Notes under the pieces: model-generated
What the model saw: the letters and a program-made list of their open reading frames with translations, nothing else
Database searches by the model: none
What the model was told of the DNA's origin: nothing
Assembly (NCBI GenBank): GCA_020064725.1
Contig: JAGTWJ010000006.1
Coordinates: forward strand, 930,001 to 994,000
Direction of reading: 5' to 3'
Source: Drechslerella dactyloides
Taxonomy: Eukaryota > Ascomycota > Orbiliomycetes > Orbiliales > Orbiliaceae
DNA length: 64,000 bases
Position numbers and translations under genes: made by a program
Shown here: in pieces, positions 13,074 to 25,500 of the stretch
Position numbering within the stretch: position 1 is the stretch's first letter
How the letters are laid out: every line of letters begins with the position of its first letter

Positions 13074-14502
13074 TTACTCGATGCGTCGGCCTTGTGCGGC
13101 TTGTGACGCATAGCGTGATATCTTTTAGTTCCCTTGTTTTAGATAGAGGCTTGGGACGGGGCGGGTGGATCTCTACTGGGCATATATATTCGCGCGGCGT
13201 AGAACTTCGGGCGTTACTGGAAGGCGACAGGGGATGAAATACTGTGGAGCATCGGTTCTGTCTAATCTTGTGATGCGTACTCCAGAGACTACTATCAGCT
13301 AAGCAGTGACGAGGCGTTTAACCATAGGAACCAACAAAATAGAATTCAAGTTCGGGTGACTGCGAGCCAGGCCAACCGATCCCGGGATCCGGCTAGGTCT
13401 CCAGATCTGCGGAGAGTCCCAGTAGCAATTTTAATCACTCGAGAGTGTGTATGCCTGATATAGGCTATAGACGGCGAGTGGGCAGCCTGGTCTGGTGGGC
13501 AGGCGTGTTCCCGCGGCAGTTATAAGCCTCATCCCATAACCTTGCCGGGCTCAGGCTGACTGTACGTACGCTTCCCAGTCCGCTCTTGGCCAATTAGCAG
13601 CGTTCTTTAGAGTATGATATATTGATCTTGGGGAGGCCTTGTTCATTTGACGTCGAGATGGCCCAACGTTGGTCGAGAACGCGCCCGGCCGGAGGACGTG
13701 TTGGCTAGCAAACGCGGCCTGAAATTACCTGTGCGCGCGTGGTCAGCCCATCGCGAGCTCTGCCCAACAACATCTGCCGCCGCCGCCTACCTGTCCGCCA
13801 CATTTAAACATCGCCAACGTCGCCGCGCCATCACTGGCTCGTTCCAGCGCCATCGAGCCCTGATACAGCCTCAGCCTTCCTGTCGCAGCCTGCGTGTTTC
13901 ATCTATCCGATCCCTGCTCCGATAAATTCACGCCTGCCCGCCGTTGCCGACCAGCATTGGACAAGCTCCATCCCGGCTGCAAAGGCTTTGCTTATCCATC
14001 GCATCGTCGTCATCATCAAATTCGAATCTTCCCCCATTGCCGCATTCTTCCCGAATATTGCTCGTCGTGCTTGACGTTACTCCGAGTATCATCCCTTTGG
14101 AACAAGCCGCTGGGTAAATATACTTGCACAATCGTGAAAGGTACGTACATTATTCCCTCCCGTAATTTCCACCCTTGTTGTCCTGTTCGCCTTTACATCC
14201 AGCGCGTACTACATCGGCGGCCTAATGCTTGCTTCGGAAAAAAGCCAGATAAAAAGCTTCCTTGGACCGATTCCAAGGTACACCCTTATCCACCCACGAT
14301 ACAGTCGGAGTTAGATTAACATGCTTACAAGTAGGGAAAATCTTTTCACGGACAATCGATCGAAAGGCTTCAAACGGAAAAGCCCTCTGTCAGGATCTCT
14401 TACTTCCTACTTCCCGTCTGGGATTTTTTTCCGGTTGCCGAGTGAGGGCCGAGAGAAACGTTTTCCGGTCGATGACAAGCCTGTGGAAGTGACAAGAAAA
14501 TC
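13074..14502. other. Intergenic region and probable long leader of the next gene
   Basis: About 1.4 kb. No domain-bearing frame is visible. From about 13770 the sequence is pyrimidine-rich with several short upstream open frames and possible splice signals (GTACGT near 14141), as expected of a long, perhaps spliced, 5' UTR for the Snf12/Ssr3 gene. Confidence 0.45.
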
Positions 14503-16203
14503 ATGAACACAATGGCAACGCCTATAAATTATTCAAGGATGGGCGGGCCTCAGTATCCGCATCAACAACTCCAAACTCCCACTCGAGGCTCTGCTCAGGG
14601 TTCGTTACACATTCAGCAGAACAGAAGAGGCCCAGGTCCAATGGTATCTCACCAGCAGGCTGGCCATCCACCATTGTCGCAAGCCCAGATGCAGCACCAG
14701 GCGGCCCAAGCCCGGGCTCTCGAACTTGAGCAAGCAAAGCGGAGGGCTCGAAAGCCAACAGACAAGACGATCTCGAAGGCCGTTGAAGAGATAGCACCGT
14801 TGACCGCATCATACAATGAAATCAGGTCGATGGAGCGCAGGTTGGACGCCGCGATCATGCGGAAGCGTCTAGATGTACAAGATGCAGTCGCCAGACCGCT
14901 GAAGGTGTGTAGAGCCAATTGCTAGATCAGCCCAGCGTTCTGAAGATTCAAAGATACAGTTCAACTGATCAGAATGCTGCAAACAGAATCACAGAATCTT
15001 TAGGCTGTACATCACAAATACTGCTATCAATCAGCCGTGGCAAGGGACTACAAGTCTCGATGAAACATCGTTTGACTTTAGCACAGACCTGATTCCATCC
15101 TTCCGTATGAAGATTGAGGGTCGCTTGCTCGATTCTGACGATGGCTCGACGCCTTCACAATCCGAAGGTACTGCTGAAAACCCAGAAGCTGAAGGGTCCA
15201 CCACGGGTGCGGACTCCGGGAAGGAGACCAAGAAAGAAGACACAAAGCTGCCGAAAAAGCTCTCACAATTGTTCAAAAGCATCCGCGTCGAACTTAGCCG
15301 CTCTAATATGGACCCTAGCTATGCCGAGGGTAGTATTATTGAGTGGCAACGGCCCCCACCACCTGCACCCGCCAAAGCAGGGGCCCCGGCCCCGGCCCCA
15401 CCTCAGGAATTCGATGGATTTGAATTTGAAAGGAAGCTAGAGATGAATGCATTAAGCACTATTCAGCTTGTCAGAGACGACCAGCCCGAGAGGTTTCGAC
15501 TGAGCCAGGAGTTGCAAGCTGTATTGGACACAGCAGAGGACACTCGGCCGGGTATACTGCTTGGGCTTTGGGAGTATGCATATCTGCACAATCTCCAAGA
15601 CAGAGACGAAAGACGGAACATCAATTGCGACGAAAAATTGAAGAAGGTATCTATGACTCTATTCCTAGGGTTTCCATTTATGCATGCGAAATCTAACATG
15701 TGCTCCTGGGATAGGTTTTCAAAATGGATAGGTTTATGCTGCCTCAAGTTCCAGATCTGATCACGCCTCATCTGAAGCCTATTGAGCCGATAACCGTCAA
15801 ATATATGATCAAAGTGGACGTTGCGGCTACGACACCCGTTGTGTATGATGTACTGCTTACGGAGGACGAGCCACTACGCCTTCGAATGATCAAGACTCTA
15901 AATTCTCAGCTGTCCAGCCCCTTGTACAGGAATCTCGTTATGGAAGACGACAATATTGCCGTTCTTGTTCAGGCGATCAATCACTCGAAAGCCAAGAGAG
16001 ACTTCTGGATGAGTCTTGGTACGGACCCAGCAGCATTCATTCAGCAATGGGTCAGCAGCCAGCGACGTGATCTGGAGGTGATTCTGGGCGAAAAGGGGGT
16101 CGACCAAGAGGAGAGTCGGCGGGCTGCGTTCTTCCAGCAAGACAGTGTATCTCAAAACGCGTATCTTTTGCTCCACGGCCGAGATCATGGGATGATGAGG
16201 TAA
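14503..16203 (+). CDS. SNF12: SWI/SNF and RSC subunit Snf12/Ssr3 (BAF60-like, SWIB domain)
   Basis: A 516-residue homologue of the BAF60/Swp73 subunit shared by SWI/SNF-type chromatin remodellers. Exons are 14503-14904, 14987-15646 and 15715-16203, all in phase. The N-terminus is rich in Gln and Pro, followed by a conserved helical block (RRARKPTDKTISKAVEEIAP) and LYITNTAINQPWQG, typical of the family. The SWIB domain is about residues 298-375 (LLGLWEYAYLHNLQD ... KMDRFMLPQVPDLITPHLKP) and is interrupted by the second intron. The C-terminal part (RDFWMSLGTDPAAFIQQWVS) is also conserved. The first methionine (14503) is followed at once by another in-frame Met, so the exact start could be a few codons later. 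Confidence 0.93.
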
Positions 16204-16828
16204 TGTTCGTTTAAGCACTTTCGTTGGAGCCTAGAACGCCCTCGTTCAACTGATATCTGGTTGTGCGATAAGGGATCCGATATGCTTCTCCTCGTTACTG
16301 AACTATTGTATATAGATTTGTGGCATTCGCATTTTGTAGTGTTGGTGGCGGATAAGGAATGTGTCGACATCTAACTTAGTGAGATTCAATTCATGGCACA
16401 CAATGGTGTTTGCGTTCCAGGGGGAACTGTAGCCTGCATCGATCTGAAGGCTTAGGTCCGGCGAATCGATGCTGCAGACATCGTGCATAGTGAGAACAAT
16501 ACTCATTTCTATAATTGTGAAACATACCACCGCAAACATTGGAACAAGCTCGCAGGCCAGCAAGTCTGTGGCTCTTCTAATATACATTTATTCATTATAT
16601 CGACTCGAAGTATAGCAATTTTGTAACTTCCGAGGATATTGCGCTGCCAAATATCGGTATATAATCGTCATACGTAAAGAGCTCATACACATCGTTATCA
16701 AATCCCAAATCCTCTCGGACGCCGTAATGTCAATATAGATTCGCCTCCAAGATTCCGTCCATTCCGAAAGGGTATATCCGCCGTAGTCTGTCCGGATTCG
16801 ATATTCGATTTGAGGGAAGGCGCCACAC
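16204..16828. other. Convergent 3' intergenic region, no gene seen
   Basis: About 625 bp between the stops of Snf12/Ssr3 (plus) and EAF (minus). It is AT-rich and probably consists of the two 3' UTRs. No supported coding frame. Confidence 0.5.
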
Positions 16829-18345
16829 TCATTCCTCCTCGCTACTCTCCTCTTCGCTGTCGTCCAGCCGGCGGCTCCCTCCTGTCATCATGCTCAAGCT
16901 CATCGGGGCACCAGTTGCAGAGTTGATGTTTCGGCTATTGCTAATCCCCAGACCGATGCCTCGGCCGCCCTCATCCTCACCTTCGATGGTAAGGTCGCCG
17001 CCACCGCCGCCGCCGCCACTCTCCTCTTCATCGTCGTTCATGAAGTCAAACTCCTCCATCGCTTCTTCCAGGTTGAAACCATCATCCTCTTCCGCATCGG
17101 CTTTCCCTTCGCTTTTGGGGTCTGGGAATTCTAGCTCGTCAGGCGGGTTGTTGGACAGGATGGAACCTGTGAAGGATGGTTCGCGCGACATACCAAGAGA
17201 TTGAATGTGCTTATTGACGGGCGGCTGGCCACGCCTACCGCCACGGTCGCGGTCGTCATCCTCGTCACTGGAATCCACGTCGGATTCCGATGACTCCTGC
17301 ACGTTCCTGGAATGAACGGGTGGGTTTAAAGGCGATGGAAGGCGTGGCTGCGGAGACATGGAAGCTTCCTTGTGTCTGTCATTTGCTGTGCCTGGGTGAA
17401 GCAGTGGGGATTTAGCTGCTGCTGCTGCCGCCTGCTGCGCCTTGGCTTTCGTGGGCTTCATGAATACCGCCGCGGGCTTCTTCGGCTTGCGCTTCGCCTG
17501 CGGCCGAGCCGGGTTAGGTGTTGCTGTCGCGGACGACACAGGGATCGGGGTGGACGAGGAAGGTACGGCGCCAGGTGTAGTTGCTGATTCCTGAGGTTCG
17601 TGCTCATGGTCCATTGTTGCATGCGCGTCCGCGTCGTCCATGTCGACGTCTGTATCCTCGTCCTTGTGCTCCTGGTCGTCCTTCTCCTCGTCATCCTCAT
17701 CTGAGTTTGGCAGGACGCGGGTCGCGAAGTGTCGGACATCGAAGGGGTTCTCGGCGTCGGCTAGCGGCGCCTCCTCGTCATCCGTGCCGTTTCCATTCCC
17801 GCTGCCATTCGCGAGAGCTTCCTCGTCGTACGTGGCGGTGGGGATGGCAGCTGTGTCGGAGGTTGGATGGGATTGGTTGAATCTGAAGACGGAGGACATG
17901 CGCTCGAGGGTAAAGGTATTGTCTTTGGGGTTGTAGACGAGAAGGCATTCTAGTTTCCGCCCGGGGCGTTGGGCGCCAGAATAGCTCGTGTCTTTGTCGT
18001 CCTACGGCCCGTGTATTAGCTAGGGTGCATTGTCTAAGTTGGATGGAGGGAGAGAGGCGCGGACATCGTAGGAGAGTGTGTAGTTGCCATTGTCGGAGCG
18101 TATCAGCTTCGACAGGCCCTCCGGTGGCGTCGTATTGTCTGTGAAGCAAACGCGATAGAATCAGCTTGGGCGCATCTTCACTGCTGCTATTCGGGACGTT
18201 GACCGGTGGTAGACGTACATCTGAAGCTCGAGTATACGTTTGAGGACTGGCTGGCGTCATCCGCGCCGGGCTTCAGGCTGTCGCCTATGAGTACTTTGAA
18301 CTTGCCCTGTCGCGTCGGGTTGAAGTCGACCGCCGGGGCCGCCAT
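16829..18345 (-). CDS. ELL-associated factor (EAF) homologue, Pol II elongation factor
   Basis: A 457-residue protein with an N-terminal EAF domain. EAF proteins bind ELL and stimulate RNA polymerase II elongation in the nucleus. Exons are 18345-18219, 18138-18065 and 18001-16829. The domain is spread over all three exons: GKFKVLIGDSLKPG, then YNTTPPEGLSKLIRSDNG, then RKLECLLVYNPKDNTFTLER. The remainder is low-complexity, acidic and rich in Ser/Asp/Glu, ending in an acidic tail, as usual for EAF. The middle donor (GTCCGC) is non-consensus but is the only one keeping both frame and domain. It shares a 341-bp promoter region with DEG1. Confidence 0.85.
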
Positions 18346-18686
18346 GATGGATGTGGGACCTCTATCTCCGGGAGGGCGGCGAGCGGTAATGATGAGGGTG
18401 AGAATGAAGGTCGGGAGACGGCGATTGGGCCGGGGGCGGAAGGTAGGAGGGACAAGAAGGCTGCCGTCGAAGACCGCATGACAGCGGAGGCAGGTGTAGG
18501 CCGGTGGCGACGGCGGCCGGGAAGCCATCCCGGGGTTGCGGCCCGGAGGCATCGCTGAGTTCCCGGGATCACGGGGAGCCACCGGGCGCGCCGAGCTCAA
18601 AAATGCAACGCCCAGAAAATTGTCTGCGTTTCCCGTCGAGGCCAGTGAATCATACATCCCAGCTCGACGTCTCTCTTCCGGCTTGA
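18346..18686. promoter_or_regulatory. Shared divergent promoter region, EAF / DEG1
   Basis: Only 341 bp separate the start codons of the EAF homologue (minus) and Deg1 (plus). It is GC-rich and lacks an obvious TATA box, as expected of a bidirectional housekeeping promoter. No motif assignment is made. Confidence 0.5.
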
Positions 18687-20616
18687 ATGCTCGCCGCTTC
18701 CGCCGGCAGGACAGCGGCTCGCAGCATTGTCCGATTCCACAGTCATACCAGAATCGCATCGAACTTCTTTCGTTCTCGTTTTCCTGATAATATGGCTGCA
18801 ATGGAGGGGCACTCTCGCGAGACCCCTCAAGTGATGGACGGTGACTACGTTAGTTGGACGAAGGAGGCCCTGATATCCCGCATTCGGCAGCTGGAGACCT
18901 CGCTGGGAGCTGTCGCGAGTTCGGAGACCAAGTGAGTGCGTAAAGTACGATCCGAACAGACGATCGAAGCACGTTTTTCTCGTGAGCGCAGGTCCATCTA
19001 ACCACTTATATCGCAGACAACCTCTCGATCCTACACCAAAAACAGCTCCTCCTCCTGCCTCTACACGTCCTACGCGGCCTAAAGCCGCGGCTTTCAATTT
19101 CAGCCGCTACTCGACCCGCCTTATCGCCCTTAAGTTCGCATACATCGGCGGTCCCTACCAAGGTCTTGAATATCATGTCGGCTGTCCAACACCCTTACCG
19201 GCGGTCGAAGAGAAGCTATTTGAGGCACTGCTGAAAAGCAGGCTGGTACCGCCGAAGGTATATTACAACGAGGATGGATCGGTGGACACGACGCAGGTGT
19301 TTGACGGCGGGGGCAACAGTCCAATGGGAAGTGATATTGGCAAATGGATTGATCTGGAGAGATGGCAATATACAAAATGTGGGAGAACAGATCGTGGCGT
19401 CAGCGCCTTTGGGCAGGTCGTTGGGGTCAGGGTCCGAAGCAATCGCCCAAAGTCTCCGAAAGAAGGTCCCCTAGGTGAGGACGCACTACTCGAGGACGCG
19501 GTAGATAAGGCCGCGAGCGAGGAAGCCTCGCTTGAAGGGCAGGAACCGGCCCCAGAGTTCGACGATAAGGATGAGCTGCCTTACGTCACGATTCTTAACC
19601 GGCTGCTGCCGCCTACAATACGAGTCCTCGCATGGTGCCCCAACCCACCCGAAGACTTCTCGGCGAGGTTCAACTGCAAGGCGCGAACATACCACTACTT
19701 TTTCACAAATCCGCCGGCGCCGCCGAATCCCGGCGAGCCGCCTAAACTGCTGGATGTCGAGGGCATGAAAGCCGCAGCAAAGTACTACGAAGGCCTGCAT
19801 GATTTTCGGAACGTATGCAAAATCGATGCGAGCAAGCAAATCACGAACTTTAAGCGACGGGTGGAAGAGGCGGACGTCATCAAGGTTGGCGGGGTGGCCC
19901 CAGTGTTCTCTCTCAAACCCTGGGCGGGACCCGAGGATGGAATGCTGGAGCGACGGCCGGAGATATACTGTTTCAAGCTGACGGGGTCAGCATTCTTATG
20001 GCACCAAGTGCGACATATGGTAGCCATCCTCTTCCTGGTAGGGCAACGGTTGGAGAAACCGGAGGTCGTCAAGGAGCTGCTGGACGTTCAAAAGGTACCT
20101 ACGCGGCCGTTCTACAACATGGCGGACGATCGACCGTTGGTGCTGTGGGATTGTATATTCGACGAGAAGGAAGTGAAGTGGGTGTATCCGGAGCTGAACA
20201 GAGCCAAGCAGAACAGCAGAGAGGATGTGCTGGGGTCGCTGTGGGAGCTCTGGCATAACTCCAACATGGACGCGCTGCTGAGCGGTGGCCTGCTGGCGAT
20301 GATCTACGGGCAGCAGGAGGCTGCAGCTGAGGCCAGAGCACGAGAGCTGGATGAAAGCAGCGGCGAGATCAACGATGTCCCTGAGGGCAACAATGGGAGG
20401 AAACGTGGGAGGGACAGTACATGGATCGTGGATGGATCGCCTATGCAGTCAAGCTTTGGCAAGTACGTCCCGTTGATGGAGCGGGGCAGGATGGATCCCG
20501 TGGAGGTGATCAATCGCAAGTTTGCGGCGAGGAAGAGCGAAGAGTGGCGGCACAAGTGGAGCGTGGCGGCCAAGAAGGAGAGGGGCATCGGCGACATGAC
20601 AGACTACGATGAGTAG
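18687..20616 (+). CDS. DEG1: tRNA pseudouridine38/39 synthase Deg1/Pus3
   Basis: A 614-residue TruA-family enzyme that converts U38/U39 in the anticodon stem-loop of tRNAs to pseudouridine. Exons are 18687-18931 and 19017-20616. The conserved core begins at LKFAYIGGPYQGLEYHVGC. The catalytic motif is CGRTDRGVSAFGQV with Asp207. Further TruA blocks are PPEDFSARFNCKARTYHYFF, DFRNVCKID and GSAFLWHQVRHMVAILFLVG. The C-terminal 100 residues are less conserved. The first 35 residues are basic, Ser/Arg-rich and lack acids (AASAGRTAARSIVRFHSHTR), like a mitochondrial presequence. An in-frame Met at 18792 could start a form without it. Pus3/Deg1 of yeast acts on cytoplasmic and mitochondrial tRNAs, so dual starts would make sense. 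Confidence 0.95.
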
Positions 20617-20747
20617 AATATACCGTTCTAATATCATTGATACACAAGTAGATACCACCACCTATCTTACAGTGTTCTTCCTGGCGCCTGTTTCTCTATG
20701 TTGTATGGTAGATATCAAATATATGTACAAAATGGTAGGCGTCGGGG

Positions 20748-21836
20748 CTATCCGGACTGCCCAATGCTGTCTCTCATCTGTTTGAACTGGTTGATCAGAC
20801 CGAGATACCCATCTCTGGGTAGCTGGACCTCGGGCAAATTAATAGTGTAGACGCCTCTCTCGCTGTCCTTCTTGTCCGAGGGGGCATTCGGTGCTACAAC
20901 GTCCGGTTCCTCAACTTTTGTGGCTTCCATGACCTTCCAGCGAAGATTCTCAACAAAGCGAAGGCGGGCGTCGTACTCGCTGGTGTTTTTCCACACATCG
21001 CAGAGCTTGGCTAGTTCTTCGACCTTCTGCGTGGCTTGCTCTATTTCCTCGTTGAGGAGCATATAGGAGATATCATCGGTGATTCTGTCGGAACCTGTTC
21101 CGGCGTTGCTACTATGGCTAGTTGAAGTGGGCTTTTTCCGTCCGTCGAATATAGCAGGAGACGGGGTCCGCGAAGGGGGTATGTAGGCTCCAAGAGATGA
21201 GGTTGATGTGGTTGGGAGGGGGATTGAGGTCTTCTGGGTGTCGGTGAGGGTCCATTCCATGGCCTCGCCGAAGACTTTCACAACGTCCTCGAGATGGCGG
21301 CGGACCAGGGCGAGGGTTTCGAGACGCTTGAGGACCTGTGGCTTGGTAGAAGCGGCAGCGGCACCACCATTGGGCTGCTTTTCACCATTTCCACCGCTTT
21401 GAGGTCCAGCACCCTCGCCAACTCCTTTATCTCCGTCGATTGCGACTGTGGTAGCAGTAGTAGCAGGAGGGACATCCAATTGAGCTTGAGAAGATTCCTC
21501 CAGGGAGACGTCGGCCAGGCATTGGGTCAGCTGGCGAGTGCGTGGGGACGACAGGGTGTCGGCGAGCGAGATGACATCGCTGCGGAGGACCTGGAGCTCG
21601 TAGGAGAGGCGTGGAGTGGCACGGAGAATCTCGTCGGTGAGGGCGGAGAGGGTGGCCTGCAGACGGCTGAGGTGGACGTCGAGGGAGGAGAGGAGGGAGG
21701 TGGAAGAAGAATGCAGAGAGTGCAGGGAGGAGGGAGCGAGCGGGGGCAGGGTGGAGTTGAGGTAGGCGGCGGGCGAGAAGTTTTCGGCGAGGAAGGGCTG
21801 CAGGGCGGGGTCTGCGAGCGGGCCGTCGGCGGGCAT
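20748..21836 (-). CDS. COG7: Conserved oligomeric Golgi complex subunit 7
   Basis: A single-exon, 362-residue protein matching the short fungal form of Cog7, a lobe-B subunit of the COG tether that captures vesicles in retrograde intra-Golgi transport. The start at 21836 gives DPALQPFLAENFSPAAYLNS, the characteristic N-terminus. The frame stays open upstream to 22235, but that extension is Arg/Glu-rich low complexity and is judged leader. Heptad-rich helices (SLLSSLDVHLSRLQATLSAL) follow, then a Gly/Pro/Ser linker, and a C-terminal helical block ending in EVQLPRDGYLGLINQFKQM. The upstream divergent neighbour is the PARP-E2 gene. Confidence 0.85.
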   Translation of the reverse strand: MPADGPLADPALQPFLAENFSPAAYLNSTLPPLAPSSLHSLHSSSTSLLSSLDVHLSRLQATLSALTDEILRATPRLSYELQVLRSDVISLADTLSSPRTRQLTQCLADVSLEESSQAQLDVPPATTATTVAIDGDKGVGEGAGPQSGGNGEKQPNGGAAAASTKPQVLKRLETLALVRRHLEDVVKVFGEAMEWTLTDTQKTSIPLPTTSTSSLGAYIPPSRTPSPAIFDGRKKPTSTSHSSNAGTGSDRITDDISYMLLNEEIEQATQKVEELAKLCDVWKNTSEYDARLRFVENLRWKVMEATKVEEPDVVAPNAPSDKKDSERGVYTINLPEVQLPRDGYLGLINQFKQMRDSIGQSG

Positions 21837-22502
21837 GGCTGGGATCGCGGTGACGATACTGGTGATACCGATGATGGTGATGATTCTGGTGGAGTGGAGA
21901 TAGCAGCCTCGATTGAGGTTGTGGATCGGACGCCAAGACGCGTCGGCGAGGAGGATCCAGCGCGGAAGGCTGGCGGCGGCCACAACCGCAGGACAATCAG
22001 GACACGCTTGGTGGGGCCTCGTCGTCGTCGCCGTCGCAGCCTCTCCGACACCGCCTGCCGGTGACTCCTCTTCCGCCGTCTCTTCTCCTGCTTCTGCTTC
22101 TGCTTCTGCTGCTGCTGCTTCGCGATCTCCAGCTTCCAGCTTCTTCTGTTGTCCGTTCGTCTTCCCGTTCCCAGCTCGCCGGTCCCTTCTCTGAGCTTCG
22201 CTCCAGCTGCTGCGACGCGGGGAAGCTTCGCGCATTTCGCGCTACTTTCAGCACGTTTATATCCACTCCGTTCTCTCCACTCCTTGCCATCGCCGTTTGA
22301 ACCCCTTCCCACCTCTCCTCCCCTTCATCCTCCACCTTCCCAGACTTGCCCGCGAAGATAAGGTTCCCCACGCCTCTGGTAGATACATTCGCTACCGGCT
22401 GTACCTGCCGTTCATTCGAACCTGGTCTCAACGCTACCGCCGCGCCGCCAGAGCGTCTCCCCACCGCTTTGCGTCGCGCTAGATCCCTCTCCGCCGCCCA
22501 GC
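21837..22502. other. Divergent promoter region, COG7 / PARP-E2
   Basis: A 666-bp interval between two start codons. It is rich in CTT/CTC triplets on the plus strand (about 22030-22140), so long frames are open on both strands, but their products are low complexity. It most likely holds both promoters and leaders. Confidence 0.5.
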
Positions 22503-25500
22503 ATGCCGCGGAAGGCGTTTGTCGCCGACTTGCAACAAGTCCAGGCCCACTCGCCCCATCCTGCCGTTACCAGTAAGATATTCAGACGCTCCACATTCGC
22601 TCTCAGCACCGTTCTGTTCTGTTTGGGAGACATGCTAACCGTCCACTTGCAGACATCAAAAAGGGTGACGATGACGGCAGCTTTACCTTCAGCGTTACCC
22701 CAACGGCCTCCGCAAAGCCAATCGAAGTCACTGCCCTGATCCCTGGTAAATTGAACCATCCTATCCAGAGCTCAATATATCTCCGTTTATCGATGTCTCC
22801 ATTGCTGACCAAGTGTCTCTGCTATCTACCTCTAGAACTCTCCGACTATCCGTCCGAACATGAATGCGTTCTGTTCATCACGTCCGAAGGCGCCTCTCAG
22901 GCCGTCTCGGACGCAATCGAGTCTCTCAACGTTCGCGCTACCAAGGTTCAAAACATCATCACCGCCACCGCTGCCGCCATCTGTTCCAAACGCGGTGTCA
23001 AGAGACAGCACTCTTCGGATAGCAAATCTGACCCTGACGCTATGGACGTCGACTCTCCTTTCGATGACGAAGACCCCGACGCTGATGGCGAAGAAGCGTT
23101 CGGCTTCGGAGACGACGATGACTACGGGTCGATCGAGGATGGTTGGTCCCCTGCCATATCCGAAAACGGGCTTACTATCGAAGACTCGCAAGTCGCCGGC
23201 TCGGCCGATCCAATGCAGTCAGAATATATCAAGGAATTCTGCTCGGACCTTCGCACTGTCAAGAGTTCCGGCTTCAAAGTCGGAGTCATCGGCTCCCTTC
23301 CTGGTGGATCCGGCTACCTTGCTATCTCTATCAGGATCGCTAAGCTTGGAATTAGTGACGAAGCCATGACCGCCTGGAGACTCAATCCCGACAAATACCT
23401 TGTCTTATTGATGCATTACCCGCAAGGCTACAAGCCGTTCTCCGTCATGGCCAAAGACTCTTATACCGCCAAAAGATGGCTCCAGATCTACGTTGGAACC
23501 TCCTCAACCTACAAACCCAGTCAGCAAGAAGCTATAACTGCTTTCACCAAAGTAAAAAAGTTCAAGGAAGATCAAGATGGCAATATCCACATCTTCAAGG
23601 GGGAGGGAGGAAGACTTGACGTTCATGGACTGAGCGACTCCCAACCTAACTCATCTACCCATGCTGCTACTACATTTGAAGGCACTTTCATCTCTCGACC
23701 CGTATCCGAACTCTTGAATGAAAGACTCCTGGCTCTTGTCATGTACCGCATATCCTTCGGCTTCGGCTGGGACGGCGCCGAACTATTCTACGAGGGTACG
23801 TTGACCACCGTCTCATCCCCAAACTTTTCCTACTCCGCAAAATACACAATTGCCTTTACTAATCAACAGTTCTATTACCATAGATTTCCAAGGCAGAGAG
23901 AGAACCGATAGCGTCGATGACAGGTACTATCAACAAAATCATGGCCCTTCCAACCTCCCTCCTCTTTCGCAGAGCGACAGTTTAAACACCGCCGAGGAAC
24001 GCACCGACGTCGTCTTCCCGCTCGTCGCAATGCAGTACCTTTTACGACACTTCGTCCGATGTACCGAATTTTGCCTGGTTTGCCACAACAAAATCAACGC
24101 CAATTTCGAAGCCCTCAAGCCCTACGTCTGCGATAAGCCATTGTGTTTATACCAGTATATGGCGCTTGGATTTGGCCCCAGTATGGAATATGAGATACTC
24201 GACCAACCGAGTGTCATTGACCTGCTGATCAGCTTCTGTTGGTTCTCCGCTGCCCACGGCAAGCTGTCAGAATTCCCTACTGGGCTCAAGTACGTCCTTC
24301 TTTTCCCTTCTCTCTGTCTCTCTCTCTCTCCTAAAGCGACATGAATGTCTACTGACAACACATCGTTTGTTCGATTGCCTGTAGCTTGACTGTGCCATCG
24401 CCCGGGCCTCTCTCCCTCAGTGCTGTCTATGACAGAGTCACACAAGAGTTATCGATTGCTGTGATTGAAGGGGAAACCCCAAAATTGAGCACAGGGGATT
24501 GGATCATGATGATGGCCGTTAGTGGCAGCGAGATGATCCATTGTAGAGTCACTGATGGGGAATACTATCCCCTCGTTAGACTGAGCGTTCTCCCTACAAG
24601 TGCACAGTCGCAATTTGTCCAGCAAGTCGATGCTGGCATGAATTTCATCGATACAAAAATCGCCGTCACGTATGGGGTATATGGAGCTCATTTTGATGAT
24701 CTTTCAGCTTCGGACAAACGAAACTCGGTTGTCCAGATGTTAGAGACGCTGCCTTCCGTTAACGAGATGAGAGACTGGCTCGTTCTGAACACCAAGGTCG
24801 GCGAGGAAATCAGCCTGAAGAGTTGGAAGAACAAAATCAGCCCGAGCGCTTTGCTTCTGCTCCGCTGGATTGTTGCGAGTAATCGAAGTTGCATTGTGCA
24901 AATTGATCAGACGCCAGACGATCCCTTCGAGATCGCGCAGACCGAAACCCCACCAGATGTTGCATCTAGCGTTGCAGAGACCAAGGATAAGAAGAAGTCC
25001 ATCATTGGAGAGGAGCGTGTGCATGGTATGGATGGCTATATCCAATTCAGATTCGCCATGGGCGCTCCCGACAAAGAGCAACGTTTCGTGAACGAAGTCA
25101 AAACAGCTGTCCAAACGAACGGGCTCGCATTTCCAACCCTCTTTGCTTTCCACGGTTCGCCCATCTGGAACTGGCATTCAATCATCAGAGAAGGGCTGCA
25201 CTTTCGCGAAACGGCGCACGGTCGCGCCTACGGAAATGGTGTGTATCACAGTCTGGACGCCAGCGTCAGCCTTGGGTACACTGGGAGCAGCTATCGGCCT
25301 AGCTACAGTTCATCTCTGAATTCCCCGTCTACTGGTCAGAGATGGTGGTCCAAAAGCCATTTGTGCATTAACAGTGCGATGTGCCTGAACGAAATTGTCA
25401 ATCTTCCGGCAGCGTTCGTCAGCAGGGTATGCCCCCTATTCTTTTGCTCAAGCCGTGTGGAACGCAAACGTGCTAACTCGATGCTGTCCAGAGCCCGCAT

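Noticed and set aside
21294..22064. A 256-codon plus-strand frame opposite COG7
   Set aside because: A mirror frame of COG7 coding sequence, Gly/Glu/Arg-rich, with no recognisable fold.
21837..22312. N-terminal extension of COG7 and overlapping low-complexity frames
   Set aside because: Arg/Glu/Ser-rich low complexity from a CTT-rich strand; the family N-terminus starts at 21836.
24309..24331. Dinucleotide run as a regulatory element
   Set aside because: It lies inside an intron of the PARP-E2 gene and looks like a plain pyrimidine tract.
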